From Uloborus plumipes (taxonomy: Eukaryota > Arthropoda > Arachnida > Araneae > Uloboridae): a DNA stretch of 64,000 nucleotides. The stretch is taken from contig JAXGGA010003018.1 in the NCBI GenBank assembly GCA_038373865.1, forward strand, positions 46,309 through 110,308. The letters are read 5' to 3'. This document shows positions 58,167 to 64,000 of this stretch, one piece after another. The first letter of the stretch is position 1; the number at the start of each line of letters is the position of its first letter. Below the pieces are notes generated by a model, which saw only the letters and a program-made list of their open reading frames with translations, did no database searches and was not told where the DNA came from. The position numbers and the translations under genes were made by a program.

Positions 58167-59640
58167 GAAGATGTTGTCTTGTTATACCGCATGAATATAG
58201 CCTATTTGGAGGAGAAAAAATGCATAAATGTGAAAAAATAAGATATTTAATAGCATTTCATATTAACAATGATAACTTATACTTAAAAAGATAAATATTT
58301 GTATGAATAAAATTTTGCATAACCATTTGGTTATATGTAAAATTAACAATGCGATTTTTTGTAAATATTATTGGGATTTTCCAAAAAAAAAAAAGTTAAA
58401 TCTGGTGAGATTTAAAAAAGAATATCTTCATGTAATGCAATTTTTAGCACTTCAGTAAAAAATGAAGAAAGAAGTCTGTACAAAGTTGAAAGTAAAACCA
58501 CAATTCGGTTTGGAAAAACAGTGCTTTGATTACTATTTTAAGTTATTTATTTACTGCAAAAGGGGAAAAGTGCATGCAACAAGTACGGAATTTTATAAAA
58601 CACAAGAAAACATATAAGGAAACTTTCAATGCAGTAACTAAGAAAGAGAAAGAAAATTAAAATAATAATAATAATAATTACAAACAAGACTATTCTTAAA
58701 ATCTTGTATTTAAAAATATAAGATAACGAATGAATAAACAAGAGATCGATACGTCAGTAACTAATAACAAGAAATATAAACAAACCTTTTCAGCAAAATC
58801 TATAACAATTTTGAAAGAAATGGTTAACAAAGAGCTTGTATTACATAATTGATCTATCTACGTTTTAACTTGTTAGTAACGTCAGTTTGTTATCCGTATT
58901 ATTTGGAAGGAAACAGCTGACTGGCATTGCGCTTTGTTTTTTTATTTTTCAAGTACTGCTACTTTCGTCTTAAAGGCTGTCATGGAAATCAATAAGACGG
59001 ACTTGAACAACAAAATAATAAGCTTTGCTATTTTTGCCATGAACATAAAAGTGCTTTTTTATAACTTTTATCATATGAATTACACATTTTCTTTATTTTT
59101 GAAAAAATATGGAAAAAAAAGGAATGAATGTGAGGAAAGTAGTCTAAAAGCTTTACGTTAGATAAACATTTTGAATCGCTTTGTCTTCCAAGTAAACTAA
59201 AAAATAAACAAACAAACAAAACGCATTACGTTAGTTTTAGCTTCATCAAAAGATACTTACACATCACTTAAAATATATTTTAAAAGAAGGAGTATCTGTC
59301 TTGATGTTTAAAAAAAAAAACAGCGTGTTGCTCAAGTTTGCAAACTTTTACGAGCAAAAAATGCACAAATGAAATTCAACATGTGGTCAGGGGGGGGGGG
59401 GACGTAATTGGTCAGGTCCAAGGTCAGGGTTAAAGACCGAAAGGGGGGAAAGGGTTGTCCTCCGGTTTCATGGAGGGAAAAAACATAGCCAATGACATGT
59501 AAAACTGAAAACGATAACTTTTGCCAAATACTAAATAAAAACTGATCAGGTTCGGTTATTAATGATCGTTTTTAAAATTTCAATGCTTTTTTTTTTATTT
59601 TTAAATTACCATAATAGTTTAACAGAAAGTGGCATCAATG
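58167..59640. other. No gene seen; upstream of the MOSPD-like exon
   Basis: Should contain the 5' UTR and promoter of the minus-strand gene starting at 58166, but no clear TATA box or initiator stands out. A G run of 13 sits at 59389-59401. Confidence 0.35.
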
Positions 59641-59848
59641 TTTCCGAACTTGTTTTCACGATGGTTGATAGGGACGCGCGTGTGTTATGTATACCTTTAA
59701 TCTTTCACGTTATATTTTCATCTGTGGGTTAGTATTCAATTTATTTGTTAAGCATATGCTCATTGCTAAGTCTAAAACACAAAAAATTTCTGCTCAAGTT
59801 CTAACGATTCCTGTTGAATGATTGTTCGTATATCAGACCGCGCCCTCC
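59641..59848 (+). repeat. 208-bp direct repeat, left copy (uninterrupted)
   Basis: Identical to the right copy (60291-60479 plus 60939-60957) except at two positions seen by eye (cacgatgg/caggatgg; gcgcgtgtg/gcgcatgtg). It reads straight through the site where the right copy carries a hAT element. Confidence 0.93.
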
Positions 59849-60290
59849 TCCTAGTAACGTAACAGCTAAGTGCAAGTCAATTTGTCAAATTTATTCTATT
59901 TTGTCAAGTATAATCACCATGTTTTTAAAAATGAAAATTACTCTTGCTTTCATGCACTGCCTTCATGGAGAAATATTAATGCAAATATTATTTACATACA
60001 TTTTTGCAGAGTTTAAATTTTAAATTGTGTTCTCTTGTATATATAGCGTGCAATAATTATATTTAATGCGTTTACCTTATGCGTAGCTTCAAAGAATGCT
60101 GTTGGGTCTTGCTTGAATTTTTTTTAATGTAACTTTAAATTTAAAATCGTTGGAACACATCTATTGGTTGAATTTCTTTTTTTATTTTTATTTCAAATTT
60201 GTGTTGTTTAAAAATGTACGTGTGACATTCATGTATTGATTTATTTACAAGAAATTTATCTCTATTGTATTCCATGCTTTTTTCAAAGGA

Positions 60291-60957
60291 TTTCCGAACT
60301 TGTTTTCAGGATGGTTGATAGGGACGCGCATGTGTTATGTATACCTTTAATCTTTCACGTTATATTTTCATCTGTGGGTTAGTATTCAATTTATTTGTTA
60401 AGCATATGCTCATTGCTAAGTCTAAAACACAAAAAATTTCTGCTCAAGTTCTAACGATTCCTGTTGAATGATTGTTCGTCAGTGGCGTATCCAGGAATTG
60501 ATTTTGGGGGGTGCACATCGAACATCGACACTGTGATGAGAAAGAAAAAAAAATCAAGAAATATGGTGAAACTTTAAAAACGCAGTATTTCGATTTAATT
60601 TTTTCTATTGAACGTTACTCAAAGGTTTTTTTTTTTTTCACAAAAATGAATATCATGCAAGAACAATAAGGCGCGGGTATATCGCTCATTTTCCTCTTAC
60701 ATTTCCACAATTACAGAATAACAATTAGTTTTGCTTCTTATTGTCAAAAACAGAAAATAATAGGACAATATTTCAGTGTCCATAAAGTATTTTTCATTGA
60801 AAAAACCTGAAGCATATTTACATGAAGGTTATATGTTTTTTCAAAATTCGGTGCCACCATTTTTTATAGTCTTACAAAATATTGGGGGGTGCATTGGTCC
60901 CTTGGCACCCCCCCCCCAGAAACGCCACTGTTGTTCGTATATCAGACCGCGCCCTCC
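60291..60957 (+). repeat. 208-bp direct repeat, right copy (carrying a hAT insertion)
   Basis: Starts at tttccgaacttg, 650 bp after the left copy. It is interrupted at 60480 by a hAT MITE and resumes at 60939. After removing the element and one target copy the length is again 208 bp. Confidence 0.93.
60480..60930. mobile_element. hAT-type MITE, 451 bp
   Basis: Ends CAGTGGCGTATCCAG and, inverted, CAGTGGCGTTTCTGG. Exact 8-bp duplications TTGTTCGT (60472-60479, 60931-60938). The C-rich and G-rich subterminal runs are typical of this type. The empty site is preserved in the left direct repeat. Confidence 0.94.
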
Positions 60958-61146
60958 CGCACATGCACTCTTAAAAATTTTAAATAGAATAGACTTTTTC
61001 AGCAGGTAAGCAGTAGTAACTTATATGGACACTTACGGGGAAAGTTGATTGGATGATCATAAAACATCAGTATAAAGCCATCAATAAGTTGCAGCAACTA
61101 ATAAATATCTCTCCATGACCACTTCACAAAGTGGATCTTCGTCAAA

Positions 61147-61515
61147 ATGTCACAAAATAGTGTTTCTTTAAATTTAATTGTTGCAGTTAAGGTCACAATG
61201 AAATCATTTGAAACAAATGATTTCAGGGTTGCAAGGTTAGATTTTTGCACAGAAAGCAGGACAAGGGGTCATTGTTTTAAGCTGTTCAAATCTCAAGCTG
61301 ATCTGGAAATTCGAAAAAAATACTATTTTAGCAGGGTAGTGGGAACTTGGAACAGTTTACCGGAAGAGGCGGTAAGGAGCAATGGAGTAGATAGCTTTAA
61401 GAGGGCCATTGATCTTCATTGGGGTCTTTAATTTGACTAGGACCAGCCCAGTTGCGCCCAGAGCCTGCTGCTGGTCGTTACATTTGTATTTGTATTTATT
61501 TGTATTAATTGTTCT
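61147..61515 (+). mobile_element. 3' end of a CR1/jockey-like LINE
   Basis: The open frame to the TAA at 61429 ends with the typical C-terminal tail of these reverse transcriptases: TRGHCFKLFKSQADLEIRKK, then YYFSRVVGTWNSLPEEAV and 'SFKRAIDLHW'. This corresponds to the 'RGH...R-FFS-RVV--WN-LP--VV----SF---LD-HW' motif of the family. A short 3' UTR ends in a tttgtatttg microsatellite, as in CR1-type tails. Polymerase and endonuclease are missing (5' truncated). Confidence 0.82.
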
Positions 61516-62104
61516 TGTGAGACGTCACAATTCTGTCACTGGTGACTAGTATCATATACACCGTAGCGTGTTTGATGTTTTTTTATGATTTTACATTTTA
61601 ATGCAAACTTTTAATGTATACTTAATAATAATAGATTTTGTTAGCTTTATTAACATTTTAATAGAGATTTTAATCTTGTTTCATTTAGAGGCCCTTGGAA
61701 ATTAATATTTGTACCATTACATAAATATGTGGTTGTCAATGTAGTGAATGGAATTAAAGAACCTGGATTCGTTGAAATTTATATTTATAATTGAATTATA
61801 GTTTCATATGATTCTATTTAGTGTTTTTGCTCCTACTTCAAAACTTATGTTTAAATGCAGTGTCGATGATGTTCAAAGAATAAAATTATTTTTTACTTTT
61901 TAAAGCATTTGCCTTTTAAAGTTCTGAAGTCAGTTCATTTTTTTTCAAAAATATTTTTATTTGACGATGTAAAAGCACTATCTTCTTTAAAAAATTTTTT
62001 TTTGATCTTTTGTACTGGTCAGATAGGCATTCAAGGTCCTTTTGGTTATGCTTTGAGAGGGCCCTAACTACTATTGTGGGCTGACTCTAGTAAAATTTGT
62101 TTCA

Positions 62105-62164
62105 TATATATATATATATATTTCATATTTGTTTTATATATCATATATAATATATATATATTTG

Positions 62165-62218
<54 letters not shown>
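62105..62218. repeat. (AT)n microsatellite, compound
   Basis: Long AT alternation broken by 'ttcatat' and 'tttgtttc' units. It directly precedes 'agctgatccggtcacgcattgc', which resembles an inverted Helitron-like terminus. Confidence 0.85.
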
Positions 62219-62219
<1 letters not shown>

Positions 62220-62323
62220 CTGATCCGGTCACGCATTGCTGTGGCTAAGGTATGGATTAAACTATAATGCTTCAATAGAAATGAAAAACTTTATTACCGT
62301 TATAGAGATCATCTTTATATAAA

Positions 62324-63135
62324 TATGAATGCAGAGAGGTACGTTTAGAAAATACAATTTTGAGCAAAATCATTCTAAATTTTAATATTACACAGGTAAA
62401 AGTTCACAAATTACAGTAAAACCTTTTTTTATTACAATACAATTGAAATACAAAATCATACAAAAATGAGTATTGTATAACTTAAAAATCCGAAAAGGTA
62501 CAATATTTACGAAACAGTCGAATTTTGAATCTCAAACTATGAGGTGTATATTTATGTTACGAAGTAATGTGACTGTAAAAATAGTGTGTATAGAAATAAT
62601 TTTAATCTTCGCACCTAAATAAAAGATATTAAAAAAAAAGTTTTACTGATATTTGTGAATTTCACCTGTGTAGAATTGAAAATTAGAGTGATTTAGTTAA
62701 AAATTTTATATACTGAGCGAACTACCGTATTACCTACGGTTATAAATGTGCAAATTGTCGTCCAAGAATACATTTGTATTTACTAAGGAAAAAAATAAAA
62801 AATAAGCTATAATAGTAATAATTTGAAAACTTATGAATGCACAGAGGTACGTTTAGAAAATAAAATTCTGAGCAAAATCACTCTAAATTTTAATATTACG
62901 CAGTTAAAAGTTCACAAATTACAGTAAAACCTTTTTTTATTACAATACAATTGAAATACAAAATCACAAAAAAAAAAAAAAAAAAATGAATATTGTATAA
63001 CTTACAAACCTGAAAAGGTACGATATTTACGAAACAGTCAAATTTATAATCACAAACTATGAGGTGTATATTTATGTTACAAAGCAATGTGATGGTAAAA
63101 ATTGTGTGTATAGAAATAATTTTAATCTTCGCACC
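62324..63135. repeat. Tandem duplication, about 300 bp of similarity at 508-520 bp offset
   Basis: Copy A 62324-62615 and copy B 62832-63135 share long blocks (gaggtacgtttagaaaata; aaaagttcacaaattacagt; ctatgaggtgtatatttatg; cttcgcacc). Copy B has an expanded A run near 62967-62986. Confidence 0.9.
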
Positions 63136-63250
63136 ATAAAACAGTACATTTTCCCTCCTAAGAATTTGTTTTTTGAATAGTAAATATCAAATGTACTGTT
63201 GAATGATAATTTGCAAATTTATTGCTGCAGATGGATACGCATAGCAAATA

Positions 63251-63455
63251 CAGTGAAACCTCTCTTAACGGACACCCCTTCAAAGCGGACACCCCTCCTT
63301 ACGGACAGTTTATTTTTTTCCCATCATTTTCCTAGGGTTAAACCATTAAAAATCCCCTCATCAAAGCGGACACGGACACAGATTATCTTGCAAAAAGGCT
63401 CTTTCTTTATTCACTAAAACGGACACCGACGGTCAATTTCGGAAAAATCTGTTAA
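63251..63455. mobile_element. pogo-like element, right end eroded
   Basis: TA then CAGTGAAACCTCTCTTAACG at 63249-63270, typical of a TA-flanked CAGT end. The expected inverted partner is only partly recognisable (tctgttaag near 63448). The internal 'gcggacacccct' and 'gcggacacggaca' motifs support one element. Confidence 0.55.
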
Positions 63456-63775
63456 GTTTCTCGTTGGGAGAAAGAAAAAAAAGATAAGAGATCCATTGCA
63501 AATACTTGATTCAGTTCACTTCTAACACAGAGATTGTTAAACACAACGGGAGGCAACCACAAAAGAGAATTAGTAACACTTTCCTCCACAGCAAACCGCA
63601 AAAATGACAGGAATAAGTCTGCTGAGGTGGAAAGCAAATGTTGAATCCATTGCTTGGCGCATTTTAGGCTCTTGGGTATAGCTCCGTACAGCTGTTGAAA
63701 ATTGAGTGCGACTCCACTCAGTAAACTAGTCAAACGTTTTGATCTTCTCCCTAGAGTAATCAAACTGTCCGCCAT
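63452..63775 (-). CDS. Candidate first coding exon or small gene, 107 codons, not recognised
   Basis: The frame opens at ATGGCGGAC in a good initiation context (GAGCACATGG) and stays open for 107 codons. The product starts MADSLITLGRRSKRLTSLLS, then a cysteine/lysine stretch (KSLKCAKQWIQHLL) and hydrophobic segments near residues 44-60 and 70-82. Local base composition is less AT-biased than the surroundings, which supports coding. The stop codon falls where the sequence meets a pogo-like MITE fragment (63251-63455), so the true exon may end earlier at a GT donor, for instance in CAA|GTATTT. The window ends 225 bp upstream, so the promoter cannot be fully judged. No family recognised. Confidence 0.4.
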   Translation of the reverse strand: MADSLITLGRRSKRLTSLLSGVALNFQQLYGAIPKSLKCAKQWIQHLLSTSADLFLSFLRFAVEESVTNSLLWLPPVVFNNLCVRSELNQVFAMDLLSFFSFSQRET

Positions 63776-64000
63776 GTGCTCTTCAGTGTTTACAATGGAG
63801 GTTGAGAAGGTGATTTTGTCAAAGTCGTATTAAAAGCCATTCTGAGAGACTGTCGCCTCTGCTGCATTCTATGAGTTCCCAATGGACGGGGTCAATTGTT
63901 GAAAAGTGATGCGTACTTAATTCCAGCAACAGGGTTTCTTTTGAAGGGAAAAATGCTAAAGCACAAGTTTGAGTGGAAAGAATTGGGGGTTATTGGCAAG

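Overview
This is a gene-poor, strongly AT-rich stretch of an animal nuclear genome. It has no bacterial features, has canonical GT/AG intron borders, carries many transposons in various stages of decay, and holds long runs of A, C and G. The mix of hAT, piggyBac, pogo/Tc1-mariner and PIF/Harbinger miniature elements, a tRNA-derived SINE, a Ty3/gypsy element and LINE tails suggests an arthropod, possibly a chelicerate. That is an inference from repeat style; no species-diagnostic gene was found.

The one gene recognised with some confidence runs on the minus strand. An exon at 58166-58022 encodes the start of an MSP (major sperm protein) domain like MOSPD1/MOSPD3, and an exon at 50207-49966 encodes the end of that domain and a proline-rich linker. 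The roughly 7.8 kb between them is largely filled by a decayed hAT transposon (55297-57328) and a palindromic element broken by another hAT. The expected middle exon was not found. A phase-compatible candidate exon lies at 47822-47619, with a decayed tandem copy next to it. Weaker single-exon candidates are at 17542-17641 (signal peptide, plus strand), 22810-23057 (plus), 4220-3949 (minus) and 63775-63452 (minus).

The rest is transposon stratigraphy. 0-2.3 kb: a degenerate array of about 90-bp units split by a small hAT. 5.8-6.6 kb: three 144-bp tandem units and a hairpin. 7.4-16.1 kb: TA-flanked and TTAA-flanked miniature elements, two of them with a second element nested inside. 18.5-26.4 kb: two inverted copies of an unnamed repeat, more hAT MITEs and a Harbinger-like MITE. 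29.05-35.06 kb: a transposon with inverted repeats of about 490 bp and a decayed minus-strand reading frame, into which a Ty3/gypsy element (30472-33503, identical LTRs, broken coding region) inserted. 37-49.5 kb: mostly repeat-poor AT-rich DNA flanking the MOSPD-like gene. 49.5-61.5 kb: at least six hAT-like elements, several with exact target duplications, and a LINE 3' end. 62-64 kb: an AT microsatellite, a tandem duplication and a candidate gene start.

Several insertions can be dated relative to each other because an uninterrupted relative of the target also lies in the window. No operon-like or defence-type system is present. The most unusual items are the long-inverted-repeat element at 29-35 kb, the young but coding-defective LTR element inside it, and the interrupted giant palindrome at 51-54.6 kb.
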